NCBI GenBank assembly: GCA_958510825.1
Contig: OY294044.1
Coordinates: 43,303,550 to 43,367,549, forward strand
From: Brachypterus glaber
Taxonomy: Eukaryota; Arthropoda; Insecta; Coleoptera; Kateretidae
Length of the DNA: 64,000 nt
Direction of reading: 5' to 3'
The notes under the pieces were generated by a model that ran no database searches, was not told where the DNA came from, and saw only the letters and a list, made by a program, of their open reading frames with translations. Of this stretch, positions 44,985 through 57,256 are shown one piece after another (the first letter of the stretch is position 1; the number at the start of each line of letters is the position of its first letter). Made by a program: the position numbers and the translations under genes.

Positions 44985-46539
44985 TACCGGGTGCCACAAA
45001 ATAGTGGTACACCCCTATAACTTTTTGATTTATTAACTTATTAAAATTAAATTTGGAAGATATTTACACATATTGAATAAACTGCATTTTTTGACATTGT
45101 AAAAAATATTCTGTCGCTTCCGGTTTCGCCGGAAATGACCTCAACTTTTGATTTTTAAATGGAACACCCTGTATATTTTTACATATTTTAATTCAAAATT
45201 GAATTTTGAGTACAAATATGTATAATTTGTCAATCTTTGACAGAACATGTCATTTTTTAATTAAATTTTAATTTTTTAATCTAGTTAACTTTGAAATATA
45301 CAAAATTATTATTGGCTTAGTAATTTTCTTAAGAAAAATATGAAACAACGTTTTATTTAATTATTAACCAGTTTGGAGCTCTTTAAAACTAAACAAATCA
45401 TTTTTTTCAATAAAATAAAAAAATTTTAAATGGAAAGGTACTGGTACCGTATTACCATATTTTTTTCTTAAAAGTTAAATACCCATATCGTTGTATTTCA
45501 ATCAAAAATTATTGGCAAAAAATTAAATTAATTATTTTTTTTTCAATTAGCAATTAGCAATTAGCAATAAAACAACTTTTTTTAGTCAGTTATTGTTTTT
45601 GTTCTAATTGTTATAATTTTTTAAGTTACATTTCAAAATATTTCAATAAAGATAACATAAAACAAAAACATTGCATTCATAAAAGCAGCATTTTCTGTCT
45701 TTTAATGATATTTACTTTTTTTTAAACATAAAACTTAGTTACCTTAGAATTTCTAATAAAAAACAAAAAACAATCGTTGTATTAATTTAACTAACGATAA
45801 AACGTATGTAACGTAGGTATAGCTATTAACGATGTTTTTTTATTAGAAATTTTAAGATAACTAAGTTTTATGTATTAAAAAAATTAAATATTATTAAAAT
45901 ACAAAAACTGCTATTTTTTAAAAAAATTAACTTAAAAAAAAATATTAACACTTAGAAAAAAAAACAATAACAGACGAGTTGTTTTATTGTTGATTTTTCT
46001 TTTTTATTTATTTTTAATAGTATTTTTTTGCCAATAAATTTGGATTGAAATACAATGATATGGGTATCAATCTTTTAAGAAAAAAAAATGTGATTTACTG
46101 GTACGACCTTTTAAAAAAATTAAGTTTTATTGAAAAAAATGATTTGCCTAGTTTTAAAGAGTTCCAAATTGGTTAATAATTAAATAAAAGGTTGTTTAAT
46201 ATTTTTCCTAAGAAAATTACTAAGCCGAGAATAATTTTTCATATTTCAAAGCTAACTAGATTTAAAATTAAAAATTATATGTTCTGTCAAAAAATGACAA
46301 ATTATACATGGTTGTACTCGGAATTTAATTTTGAATCAAAATATGTAAAAATATACAGGGTGTTCTATTTAAAAATCAAAAGTTGAGGACATTTCCGGGG
46401 AAACCGGAAGTGACAGAATATTTTTTGCAATGTCAAAAAATGCAATTTATATAATTATTTACATCCTCCAAATTTCATTTTGATAAGTTAATAAACAAAA
46501 AAGTTATAGGGGTGTATCACTATTTTGTGGCACCCGGTA
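44985..46539. mobile_element. Large palindromic element, 1.55 kb
   Basis: The ends 'taccgggtgccacaaaatag' and its mirror (to 46539) lie between TA. The arms remain alignable inward for about 750 bp ('aaagttataggggtg', 'cttccggtttc', 'acaccctgtata', 'gttctgtcaaa', 'taaaactaagtt') and meet near 45800, so nearly the whole element is one hairpin. No protein motifs. Confidence 0.85.
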
Positions 46540-46868
46540 TATATATATATATTTTTTTTAACTAATTACTTAATTAAAACTTGTTAAAATTTTATTACTT
46601 AATTTAAATATTATATTATAATATTTCTGGGTGTATTTCACACACAAGCTTGCTTAGGTGAGTCACCCATGAACCAGACATTTGTAAACTTATTTGTATC
46701 GTAGTAGTAAATAAACTTATTATTATTATTATTATTATTATTAGTATATGTTTGTGTATAGAATATAGTTGTTTTATAAAATAAACTACGCAGTATACTC
46801 GCACATCCAATATTCGAATCTGTTTTGAAAATATTCACTGTACGATTTTTTATTTACTCTCTTGCTTA
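46052..46868. repeat. Direct duplication, copy 1
   Basis: From 'atacaatgatatgggtatca' (46052) to 'ctctcttgctta' (46868): the right arm of the palindrome plus about 330 bp of flank, repeated at 46895-47780. The flank includes 'aataaacttattattatt' with a (TTA)n run, as in LINE or SINE tails. Copies are separated by 25 unrelated bases. Confidence 0.85.
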
Positions 46869-46894
46869 GTGATTGGCCGCCACGATCGTCTGAA

Positions 46895-47398
46895 TACAAT
46901 GATATGGGTATCAATCTTTTAAGAAAAAAAAAATGTGATTTAATGGTACGACGGTACCAGCACCTTACCATTTAAAAAAATTAAGTTTTATTGAAAAAAA
47001 TGATTTGCCTAGTTTTAAAGAGTTCCAAATTGGATAATAATTAAATAAAAGGTTTTTTAATATTTTTCCTAAGAAAATTACCAAGCCGAGAATAATTTTT
47101 CATATTTCAAAGCTAACTATGTAGATTTAAAATTAAAAATTATATGTTCTGTCAAAAAATGACAAATTATATGGTTGTACTTGGAATTTAATTTTGAATC
47201 AAAATATGTAAAAATATACAGGGTGTTCCATTTAAAAATCAAAAGTTGAGGACATTTCCGGCGAAACCGGAAGTGACAGAATATTTTTTACAATGTCAAA
47301 AAATGCAATTTATATAATTATTTACATCCTCCAAATTTCATTTTGATAAGTTAATAAACAAAAAAGTTATAGGGGTGTACCACTATTTTGTGGCACCC

Positions 47399-47465
<67 letters not shown>

Positions 47466-47625
47466 TTTAACTAATTACTTAATTAAAACTTGTTAAAATT
47501 TTATTACTTAATTTAAATATTATATTATAATATTTCTGGGTGTATTTCACACACAAGCTTGCTTAGGTGAGTCACCCATGAACCAGACATTCGTAAACTT
47601 ATTTGTATCGTAGTAGTAAATAAAC

Positions 47626-47661
<36 letters not shown>

Positions 47662-47780
47662 GTTTGTGTATATAATATAGTTGTTTTATAAAATAAACTA
47701 CGCAGTATACTCGCACATCCAATATTCGAATCTGTTTTGAAAATATTCACTGTACGATTTTTTATTTACTCTCTTGCTTA
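46895..47780. repeat. Direct duplication, copy 2
   Basis: Same order as copy 1 with scattered differences. The TA run after 'ggcacccgg' is much longer (47401-47457) and a stretch 'ggtacgacggtaccagcacc' is present. Small reverse frames in both copies are the same shadow sequence and are not supported as genes. Confidence 0.85.
47401..47457. repeat. (TA)n microsatellite
   Basis: About 57 bases of TA repeat, expanded relative to about 14-18 bases at the same place in copy 1 (46538-46552). Confidence 0.95.
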
Positions 47781-47986
47781 ATGAAACAGACCATAGGGAC
47801 TTATCGTCTCACTTAAAAATACTTAGTTAAAACCACGATACATTTATTTGTTCATGTCCATGATTGTAGGTATGTAAAAAAACTAATAAATTTTTAAGAT
47901 ATTAGATTTTATAACTAGCTTAAAAACTTTTAGTCTCCACATCACCTTTTATTACAAGTACTATTAATAATTAACGTAATAATGTA

Positions 47987-48450
47987 ATGTAATGTTATAG
48001 GGTTTAATAACACAGGTTTACAAAAAAAAGTCAGGACTATTTGACCGGACCATGGTATTCCTAGGTATTTTGACGCCCTGAATCAGATCCCGGGGTCAGT
48101 TTTGCCCCATCACGTCATGAAAACGAGATTTCAAGGTCATTTGGAGGTCAAAATGGTGATTTTTTTGGGAGCGGCCCCGGGACAACATCTCAACGTTCAG
48201 AAAGTATTCAAGACCTACACAGTTACTCGTGAAGTTAACAGGTCGCTTAAGATATTGTCCCGGGGCCGCTCCCAAAAAATCACTATTTTGACCTCAAATG
48301 ACCTGAAATCTCGTTTTCCTGACGTGATGGGGCAAAACTGACTCCGGGATCTGATTCAGGGCGCCAAAATACCTAGGAATACCATGGTCCGGTCAAATAG
48401 TCCTGAATTTTTTTTGTAAACCTGTGTTATTAAACCCTATAACATTACAT
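47987..48450. mobile_element. GC-richer foldback element, 464 bp
   Basis: Arms of about 200 bp are nearly identical reverse complements: 'atgtaatgttatagggttta' at the left end, mirror at the right end, and inside 'gaccggaccatggtattcct', 'ttttgccccatcacgt', 'gggagcggccccgggacaa'. Spacer about 48192-48254. An open frame over it is a shadow. High arm identity suggests recent origin. Confidence 0.9.
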
Positions 48451-49086
48451 TTTTCAAAAAAAAAGCCTTTATGCCGTGATTTTGTCAAAATTCAGCTTTT
48501 TGTTGACAATCGTAACAAATCTACTCTTCATAAACAAGTTCTATGGGTATAAAATCAAATACATATCGCACAGACACGAGCTACTAATATGAAGCTGTTA
48601 AAAATCTGAACAAAGACAGCCATAAATAGCTCCATGGCCACGACATGTTTACCAATCCCCGTGCATTTGTTTACTTTATAATGTGTTTTCGCAATTAATA
48701 ATTTTTTGTTAAAGTGGTGAATTTGAACTAATAAACTTTTTTCGAGTTAAAAGATATTGATTATATATTTTGATTTGTTCCAGATATGAGTTGAATCTTA
48801 AAGAGAAAGTGATTTTTTTTGTACTTATTATAATAAGTGTGTTACATCAGCTCCAAAATCACAAAAAGTAAATTATTTTCCAACCGTAATAAATTTGGCA
48901 ACTTGAAAAGAGACTCGCTTTAAGCGAGATAGAAAATCTGGAAAGCGAGATAGAAAAGTAAGGTACACTACAACCTCACGAGTTGAAAAAAAATTAAAAT
49001 ATAATTATCTTTAATATTAATATTAAAAACAATTTAGAAAAAAAAAATGAAATAATTTTTTTTTAACAAAAAATTGGAACGTTGGG
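48451..49086. other. No gene seen
   Basis: Includes a short direct repeat 'gcgagatagaaaa' near 48923 and 48948. Otherwise unassigned. Confidence 0.4.
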
Positions 49087-49089
49087 TTA

Positions 49090-49232
49090 GGGAACGTTCA
49101 AGTATTCGTAACGCAAATTTTGATCATTTTGGACCCCCCCCTGTAACGCTATTTTCCTATACCATTAACATGGGCGTTACACTCCAAAATGACTCCCCCT
49201 CCAGGCGCGTTACGTAATACTTGAACGTTCCC
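49090..49232. mobile_element. Harbinger-type MITE, 143 bp, TTA target duplication
   Basis: 'gggaacgttcaagtatt.cgtaacgc' and mirror 'gcgttacgtaatacttgaac..' with TTA at 49087-49089 and 49233-49235. Same family as 60345-60583 and the single end at 7768. Confidence 0.85.
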
Positions 49233-49235
49233 TTA

Positions 49236-50737
49236 GGGAACATATGGTCCAAATTTATCTCAATACTTCTAAAGTTTAAAATATTCCGGGACAAGCGAAT
49301 AGTAATTAATATCAAAAAAAAAGGTTGTACTCAATGTTAAACTACTGTTTATTTTTTTACCCTTATGTTCATCATTTACATGATATTTGGACTTCCAAAC
49401 GTAGTGTAAACAATAAACATAAGGCCATGGAAGTTCAAACAAAAATATATATATTTTTTACTCTAAATTAGTAATAATAGAGTGGAAAATAGGAATTACT
49501 AAACCATAAATAGTAATTTATTTAATCTTAGGCGTCCATCTCAGTTGGAAATGGGCCATTCCGTCGTTACGTACGTTACATTCGTACACCTTAATTTAGG
49601 TCTCAGAAAAATACTGGATAGTTCGTTCATTTGTGTTTCAGGTTATAATCCAGGCACTTTTTTACATCTTTTAGTTTACGTATAAATTTAATAATCAATT
49701 AGGCAATAAAAATATTGCAGCTTATGTGCACTTTTCATGTTACAAAATTTGGAATTACAATTATACAATTAAGTAAATGATAATGAAAATCTGCTAATCA
49801 GATTTGTTTTTTTTTTTAATTATGTTTGCCTAATTTGTGAAACATTTACTTCCTAATATGCATATGTGATAATAAAAAAATAAATAAATATAATTTTCAG
49901 AAATTATTATATTTGTTACGTACGTTACCAAAAAGTGTTACGTACGTTACCTGTGGGGTTTCACCTTTCAAACTGAATTTAGGAAAACTAACTATACGTT
50001 AAATTATTCTTCTGTAGGGCAACATACTACAATTTTTTGTTGCAGTTGATCGTAGTTCATTTAGGGATCGTTTGGGGGAACTAAACTAAACTAAATTTTG
50101 GGTATTTTAAAACTTTTTTACCACGACAGCTTTGGAAGTGCTGGACGAATTTTAAACTAAAACTTTACCCAATATCTAAATAAGTATAATTATATAGTAT
50201 ATTCAGTATATAGTATATAGTATATAGTATAATATTATTATTTAATTTGTTATGTTGTGGTAGTAGTTGGCGCGGAATGACCCAAATGGAAAAAGACAAT
50301 AAACTAGGAAGAAAAAATGCTTAAAATTTTCCCATTTTAAAAAAATATTAATGTTTAATTTTTCGAAAATAAGGTAAAACAAGATTTTTGGGGTTATGGG
50401 TTTCTGGGATCATGGGTTTTTGTATGGATTGGACATAGGTGAATTTATCTCAACATATTGTTTTTCCTTCAGGACCGTTTCCGCGTGATCAGTCAAATAT
50501 TGTGTTGGGTTTTCTGTGGAATTTGACCAAATATTATATATTTTCTATAAAATTGTATTTTACATGTTTTTTTTTTAATTACATTATCATAAAAAAAGAC
50601 AAAATTGCCAGTCATTCTAACTGGAATTTTACTAAATATAGTAAAATACGGGAATCGACACACATAAAATTCCAATGCCAATATAGCTACCGGTTGTCAC
50701 ATGAAGAATTTCCTATGAATTATATCCGTAACTATTA
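49236..50737. other. Unassigned; GTTACGTACGTTAC words
   Basis: The 14-bp palindrome 'gttacgtacgttac' occurs at about 49566, 49915 and 49938. The repeat at 49623-49692 matches 6945-7013. No gene: frames at 50439-50753 are not supported by any motif. Confidence 0.5.
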
Positions 50738-50906
50738 TCCGTGTCTGAAATAGACTGTAGTGACTCATTTTCCAAAGTGTGCTAAAAGTCGAGGATCATA
50801 CTAATTCTGGTGCGGTTCGCGTAACTCCGTCTAGGAGGAATCCCTTATACGAGGGCAGCATAATACGTTTTAGGTATTAGTCACTGCGTTCTATTTCAGA
50901 CACGGA
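50738..50906. mobile_element. MITE with TCCGTGTCTGAAATAGA ends, about 170 bp
   Basis: 'tccgtgtctgaaataga' at 50738 mirrors 'tctatttcagacacgga' region ending at 50906; 'gtgact' and 'agtcac' follow inside. Weak similarity may continue outward for about 25 bp. Confidence 0.75.
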
Positions 50907-51029
50907 GAATATTATAGGGAACTATTTGAAATTTGCAGTGATTATATGTGCCATAAAAACCCCTATTTTGGCATAGATATTAAAAAATAACGCTTTCGGT
51001 CTAACCGAATGTTATACTAAGTATTGTTT

Positions 51030-51690
51030 TTAAATGACACCCCATTTATGTTTACACTTTTAGATTTGCATTTAGATTCCCTTTTAAATGATGTGTCCCA
51101 AGTGCACATTTCTATTAAAGGAGACATTTTTTAAAAAATTATCATGGCGGTGTTGTGATGTACATATTGGAATATTTTAGAAACTTGACATTTTAACTTT
51201 GGTAGGAACTCACTCTTTATGTAAATCCGATTTTCTTTTGTGTTTATGGAAATGGCTAAATTTTTTGATTTTTTTTTAATCGTCAATTTTATGCTGAATT
51301 TTAAAATTCAATGACCTATTTTTTATATTGCTAAATTAAAAACAGTTTTCTCTATAAAAAAAAAACTAAATAAAAATGGGTCGTTGCATTTAATTTTTTT
51401 AAGAAAATGGTATTTTAAAGGTTTGGACTTTTTCAAAAAATTTAAATTGGCGCCATTTCCAAAAAAACAAAAGAAATTCAGTTTTACATGAACACTGTGT
51501 TCTTAACATACTGCTTAAAGAATTATAACTTCAAGTTTCTAAAATATCGTCACAGCACCACCATGTTGTTTTATTAATGCCCCTATGATTCTATGGCGTC
51601 ATTTTTAATGCAAATATAGACTTGCTATATATCACTGAAAAGAAAATTTAAAGAAAATCTAAAAATGTAAACAAATATATAGGGTTCTAT
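51030..51690. mobile_element. Palindromic element, about 0.66 kb
   Basis: 'catggcggtgttgtgatg' .. 'tattttagaaacttga' (51143-51188) mirrors 'tcaagtttctaaaatatcgt' .. 'caccaccatg' (51530-51566). Inner 'aaatggctaaatttttt' mirrors 'aaatttaaattggcgccattt'. The centre is near 51340. Outer matching ('gtttacacttttagatt' against 'aatctaaaaatgtaaac') reaches about 51050 and 51675. Confidence 0.7.
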
Positions 51691-52091
51691 GTAAAAATCC
51701 AAAGTTAGTGTAACTTCAAAATGACCAAATGGTTCATATAAGCTCTTTATATTTTAAAGAGTTATCTCTTACAGTTACAGAGATATTTCGTAGGCAATAC
51801 TTCTTGTGACACCCAGTATAGGTAAAATCGGAATTCTGGTACGGATTAGTGGAAATTTTCTCTTTCATGTTTTAGATTGCACTTCACAATATATTCCTAA
51901 AATTGACACATAAATTTTCTCTGTATACTTTGTAATGAAATACAATGTTTAAAATAAACTTTCTCTCGCTATAAAGTATCCAATGGGAAAGAAGCAGGAA
52001 AATCACATATCCCCGACGTGAGTTCGCCGCAGGAGACACAAATTGAAAACGTGACCAAGTCCTTAGCGCCTGCCTGTCGACTGTGACCAAA

Positions 52092-52260
52092 ACGTTAGAT
52101 TCTAGCAAATGCTTCTTGTGCAATAGCAAACAATCGCTTTATATGTAGTATGGTCAAATTAGATTTAGGTTAGTATACATTCCGACCTCGAATTTAGGGC
52201 AGGGCGGGGCAACAGTGGCAACTTAAACAAGCTGAAATGAGTACCTTTTCTAGATTTGTA
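52092..52260 (+). repeat. Dispersed repeat R, copy 1
   Basis: 'caatagcaaacaatcgcttt', 'ggtcaaattagatttaggtt' and 'aaatgagtacctt' in order. Copies 2 and 3 lie at 57344-57492 and 60128-60275 in the same orientation. Confidence 0.85.
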
Positions 52261-52264
52261 GTAG

Positions 52265-53480
52265 TAGTAAAGTGGTTTTTTGCAAATTTTAACTTTTTGT
52301 TTCCGACCCCTGATTTTTTTTTCATAAATTGTTTAAGGAAGTAATAAGAAGTAATTTAGGCAAATATAAAAAAATCTTTCGGATCGATCGTTTTTTTATA
52401 AGTTTTTTCTAATTTATTATAATATGTACATATTACGTACTCGAACTTCAATATATATTTTAGATATAATAATAAATTATTTATGGTCACTACATTACAA
52501 AAATGCTTATCTTCAACGCCAAAGAGCGTATATTTTTTTCTAGTGCTTTATTGTTTTAGGGGCGTAGTCGACCGAAAAATCATTTTTTTTACATATTCGG
52601 ACTTAAAATGCCATGAAACATCGAGAAAATGTAAAAAATGGGTGTTAAAAAAATATCAGTCTGTCTGCCCTCTGACTATAAACCATGTAATTTTTAAACG
52701 AAAGGTCCGGTTTAAATTCCTTCAATGTACGATTTAAGACCTTCGTTATGTACCTGACGTCAAACATGGTTAACATTGGAGAGTAGTAAGGGGGGAAAAG
52801 GGGTCAAAAACCAATATTTTTAGCGATAACTGGCTTATTATTGATCGAAAGATAACAATTCTTATCCTAACAAAATTAATTAAAATTTAGTAGAAAATAA
52901 GAAAAATACTTTTTATCTGCGTAAGAATTTTTATCCTACGATTAATAAAAAGCGAGTTATAGTATAAAATATAAGTTTTTGTCTCTTTGTCCAACCTACC
53001 TTATCCCAATGATAACCCTATTTGATATCAGTAAAACTACGAAGGTCCTAAGTTGTACATTGGAAGAATTTTTTAAATCGGACCTTTCATTTAAAAGTTA
53101 CAGTCAGAGGACAGACAGACCGATATTTTTTAACACCCACTTTTTTCACATTTTCTCGACATTTCATGTCATTTTAAGTCCGAATGTTCAAAAAATAATT
53201 GATTTTTCGGTCGACTTCGCCTATAAAACAATAAAGAGCTAGAAAAAATATATGTAGTGATCGTATATAATAACTTTATTATTATATATGAAATATATAT
53301 TGAAGTTCGTGTACGTAATATGTACATATTAAAATAAATTAGAAAAAAAAAATTAAAAAAAAACGATCGATCAGAACGATTTTTTTTATATTTGCCTAAA
53401 TTACTTCTTTAAAGAATTTATGAACAAAAATCGGGGTCGGAAACAAAAAGTTAAAATTAAAAAAAAAACACCGTCGGTTT
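52265..53480. mobile_element. Palindrome P1, about 1.2 kb
   Basis: 'aactttttgtttccgacccc' near 52290-52309 mirrors 'ggggtcggaaacaaaaagtt' near 53433-53452. Also mirrored: 'atatgtacatatta', 'tcgaccgaaaaatca', 'catcgagaaaatgt..aatgggtgttaaa' and 'acagacaga'. The centre is near 52880. Arms of about 580 bp at perhaps 85% identity by eye. The two frames 52483-52737 and 52979-53242 are mirror sequences, not genes. Confidence 0.85.
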
Positions 53481-54635
53481 ATGATTGACTAAAAAACTGT
53501 TGTCCCTACACTGTTGCTCAAGTGTAAAAAATGTTAGTTTTTCTCCCTTTCCCCCTCATCGTTCCCTCGACCCTACCTTGGTGTTACCCATATTTTACGT
53601 AACACAATTGTGTCACTTAATTGTAAAAACTACAAAGCTCGTGTTATAAACGTTTAAACTGAGAATAATGGGACTGGATCTTGGTAAAAACAAAAATACC
53701 AGTTAATGTATGTCGACGTTTCGTCTTTTATTAAGACTTCTTCAGGACTCGACAATAAAAAAATGTGTTTTAGCTAATGTATTTAAAAAACAATAATAAC
53801 ACAAATGCGAATACGAAATTATTATCACAAAAACCGAAAACCCTCAAAAAAGGTGACTTAAAAACCAACAATATAACTACGAAAATACAAAATAAAAACT
53901 TTTAACAAAAAAAAATGAACCGACTTCTATGTCTCTAGAAAATAAAAAAAATAAATTGGTGCCAATTTCACCATTCCCTAAATTAAATAGTAAACATTAT
54001 TTTTGTTGTTAAATTGTTTGATATAAAATTGGCACCGACTTTTTGATAATTTCACTATGCGCATAAAATCAACCCTGTGCGTAACTTTTTATATAACAAA
54101 ATGTTGCAAAATCTGGGACTGTTCGTTTCAGACAAATATTGAAAAGGAAAAAAAGTTTTGCAATTGAATTTTATATATAATGAAATTGGTTGCAAATCGA
54201 AAAAATAATTATTATTATTGAAAAAATAGTAAAAATCACAAAAAAGGGTTAGAAAAATCGAGTTTTTTTGGGATTTTTTTTTCGGATCTTAAAGTATACG
54301 TAGGACCTTCAAAATTGGCACAAGAAAACTTTATGGTGTGCTAAATCATCACACCAAATTTCATCAAAATCGGTCTGATAGTTTTTGCACAATAATTTTG
54401 CAATCCGAATTAAAAAAAAAAATCAAATTTTCAAAATCATACAAAACTGAACATAAAGCCATTAGATACTTGAAAATTTAAACACATATAGAAGATAGTT
54501 CAAACTTTCAAATGATTTTTGAAAAATATAAATCCGTTAATTATGAGAGCCTAGGCACTTGTTTAAACATTTATCGAATTTTTGCGCTTATAAACAATTA
54601 GAATAACTTTATGAATTTTCAATAAATTTGTTCTT

Positions 54636-54641
<6 letters not shown>

Positions 54642-54705
<64 letters not shown>
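54642..54705. repeat. (TA)n microsatellite
   Basis: About 64 bases of TA repeat in the left arm of P2. The mirror place in the right arm (near 56380) has only a few TA units. Confidence 0.95.
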
Positions 54706-54707
<2 letters not shown>

Positions 54708-54761
54708 AAAGTACTCGAAAAGACGCTTTCTTAAAAAAAAATATGATGATTCGTTCATTAG

Positions 54762-54789
54762 GCTTGTACTTTAAATTTGTAAATGTGTG

Positions 54790-54821
<32 letters not shown>

Positions 54822-54960
54822 TGTATTGATGTACTTATGTATATGTATATATGTATATATATTGTTTTGTTACTTCTGAATTATAGATTTAACTTTTCTT
54901 TTTTTTTTTGAGCAATAATAGGTCTTCGACCTCTGCTCTTATCTGCTTGTAATAATAATA
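54762..54960 (+). mobile_element. Retroposon-like insertion in P2 arm, about 200 bp
   Basis: The right arm reads straight through 'gattcgttcattagtttcgaag' (reverse of 56310-56340 region). The left arm has the same words split after 'cgttcatta' by about 200 bp that begin 'ggcttgtactttaaa', contain a (TATG)n run at 54791-54825, and end 'ctgcttgtaataataataa'. An AAT-repeat tail is typical of some LINE or SINE 3' ends. Confidence 0.65.
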
Positions 54961-55093
54961 ATTAGTTTCGAAGTTATGATCGTTCAAATTTAACCGCCAT
55001 TTGCACTGAAACTGAAACTTAGCGAGAGATGGACACCTGACTCAAAAAAAAACTGTATATAGCATTTTTATAGGGCTTAAAATAGTATATTAA

Positions 55094-55212
55094 AGTACTA
55101 GTTTCATAACATACGTTTTTAGCGCACGAGTACAATTTTAGAAAACGAGCCGCTTGCGGCGAGTTTTCTAAAGTACTAGTGCTCTAAAAACGTGTTATGA
55201 AACAAGTGCTTT
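55094..55212. mobile_element. Short MITE with GTACTAGTTTCATAAC ends
   Basis: 'aaagtactagtttcataaca' mirrors 'gttatgaaacaagtgcttta'. Next inward, 'cgtttttagcgcacgagtac' mirrors 'gtactagtgctctaaaaacg'. The centre is a hairpin 'gaaaacgagccgc..gcggcgagttttc'. About 120 bp, compact and well kept. Confidence 0.8.
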
Positions 55213-56257
55213 ATACAGTTATTTCTATTTTGCTCTAAAATTTAAAAAACTTACATTTAAATTGATGACTGATTTAGGGATTTTTGTTTTGGATTGGCAT
55301 TACAGTTTACACTATTTTTAAAATTCTAAGAACAAATTACATTTTGATATATTTTACAGTCATCTTTCTTTTTTTCACTGCAATTAACCAGTCAACAATT
55401 TTAACACGGTAAAAAGTCCAAACCCAAACACAAAATTTTGTAAAAAATTAAATTTTTAAATCGACATTGACATTTGCACGCAAAACGTCAAGAGGTAGGC
55501 TTTTGTTTGTTGCCAACCCAACAGAAAAAAAAGTAGAGACCTCTTATGGGTCTATAAGAATAATGTTTGTTTGTTAATGTTAACCTCGTACTATTCTACT
55601 TAATTAAGCATCCCCTAAGTCCAGGACTTGTGTGGGCTAGTAGTAGAGGGAACCACCGGCTTTAATTGACTTTCGAACCAATATATCTAGGGAGTGCGCC
55701 TTCGCCAAATTTCAATTATTAATTAACTAAAAAAGGCAATCGGCGCCAGTGAGGCAAAATGCGTGTGATTATGATATTATAATAGTCGCAAAATAGAAAA
55801 AATACTTTTATTTGAAATACATTTTTTTTTAATCGTTTTAGAATTAAGTTATGCTAAAAAAACATTTTACTGATTTAAACACTAATATCTCGAATACATT
55901 GTATTTTAGCAAAAAATTGTTTATAACATTTTTTGAGCAATTTTAAAAATATCTTTTATATAAGTGCTTAATTAATAACATACAATAATAATTAACATAC
56001 AATAATTATAAAAGAACTATTAAATTACAATTAGAAACGATATGAAAAAACTGCTAATCGATATCTTCTTTTTGTTGCTATTAGAACTGGCGATTTCAAT
56101 TTCTAGTCGGACAAGCTCTCGTACACTTTTCGTCGATTTCACGCGAACTTGAGTTTTTTAATAAACATTTTAACAAGGTCGCACATGATCGTAAGTATTG
56201 CAAATTAATGTTTGGTAAGTACTCGGAATAACAAAGGTAGTTGTCGAAAAAACAGCC
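55213..56257. other. Unassigned centre of P2
   Basis: 55590-55770 is clearly GC-richer than its surroundings ('ccaccggctttaattgactt', 'gggagtgcgccttcgcc', 'aatcggcgccagtgaggc'). It matches no gene or RNA that I know. The remainder is AT-rich. Confidence 0.5.
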
Positions 56258-57256
56258 CTTATGCCCTTGTAGTTTCAGTGTAAATGGCGATCAAATTTGA
56301 ACGATCATAACTTCGAAACTAATGAACGAATCATCATATTTTTTTTTAAAGGAAGCGTCTTTTTAAGTACTTTCAATATATATTTAAAAAAAAAACAAAT
56401 TCATCTAAAATTCATAAAGTTCTAATAAAGTTATAATTGTTTATAAGCGCAAAAATTCGGCAAATGTTTAAACAGCTGCGTAGGCTCTCCTAATTAACGG
56501 ATTTTAATTTTTTAAACATCATTTGAAAGTTTAAGCTCTCTTCTATACATGTTTAAATTTTCAAGTATAAAGGGCTTTATGTTCAATTTTGTATGATTTT
56601 GAAAATTTGCATTTTTTCTTTAATCTGGATTGCATAATTATTGTGAAAAAACTATCAGACCGATTTTGATGAAATTTGGTGTGATGATTTAGCACACCAT
56701 GAAGTTTTCTTGTGCCAATTTTGAAGGTCCTACGTATACTTTAAGTATCCGAAAAAAAATCCCAAAATAATTCGATTTTTCTAACCCTTTTTTGTGATTT
56801 TTACTATTTTTTCAATAATAATAATAATTTTTTTCGATTTGCAACCAATTTCATTATATATAAAATTCAATTGCAAAACCTTTTTTCCTTTTTAATATTT
56901 GTCTGAAATGAACAGTTCCAGAGATATATGCACGAAAAGGAGAAAAAACATGAAATTTTTCTCGATTTTGCAACATTTTGTTATATAAAAAGTTACGCAC
57001 AGGGTTGATTTTATGCGCATAGTGAAATTATCATTTTTAGTGATATTCTGGACCCATTCATCCAAAAATATCGAATGGTATACGATTTACCCAAACATGG
57101 GTGTTTTAAAACAGATACCGCCTGGCCTATGTGCATCAAAAGTAAAGGCGAAACGTCGAGATACATTAACTGGTGTTTTTTGTTTTTACGAAAATCAAGT
57201 CCCATTATTCTCAATTTACAATTTAAACAAGGATCACTAAACCCTTCATTAATATA

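Larger units (their letters stand above)
53650..57240. mobile_element. Palindrome P2, about 3.6 kb with insertions
   Basis: Outer blocks: 'gagaataatgggact' .. 'ccagttaatgtat.tcgacgtttcg' at 53661-53727 mirrors 57140-57225. Inner blocks: 'tatgcgcataaaatcaaccc' at 54055 mirrors 57001-57022, then about 700 bp of arm including 'aggaccttcaaaattggcac' and 'tagcacaccat'. The left arm has extra DNA at about 53728-54040 and 54762-54960 that the right arm lacks. The centre (55020-56260) is not palindromic and holds a separate MITE. Confidence 0.8.

Noticed and set aside
46616..47750. Four reverse ORFs, two per duplicate, with I- or N-runs
   Set aside because: The runs come from the TTA microsatellite; the same shadow appears in both copies of the duplication.
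48102..48341. 79-codon ORF in the GC-rich foldback
   Set aside because: The frame spans both arms of a palindrome; each half is the reverse complement of the other.
55600..55770. tRNA or tRNA-derived SINE
   Set aside because: A B-box-like 'ggttcgaaagtc' is visible on the reverse strand, but I could not build a cloverleaf or find a fitting A box.
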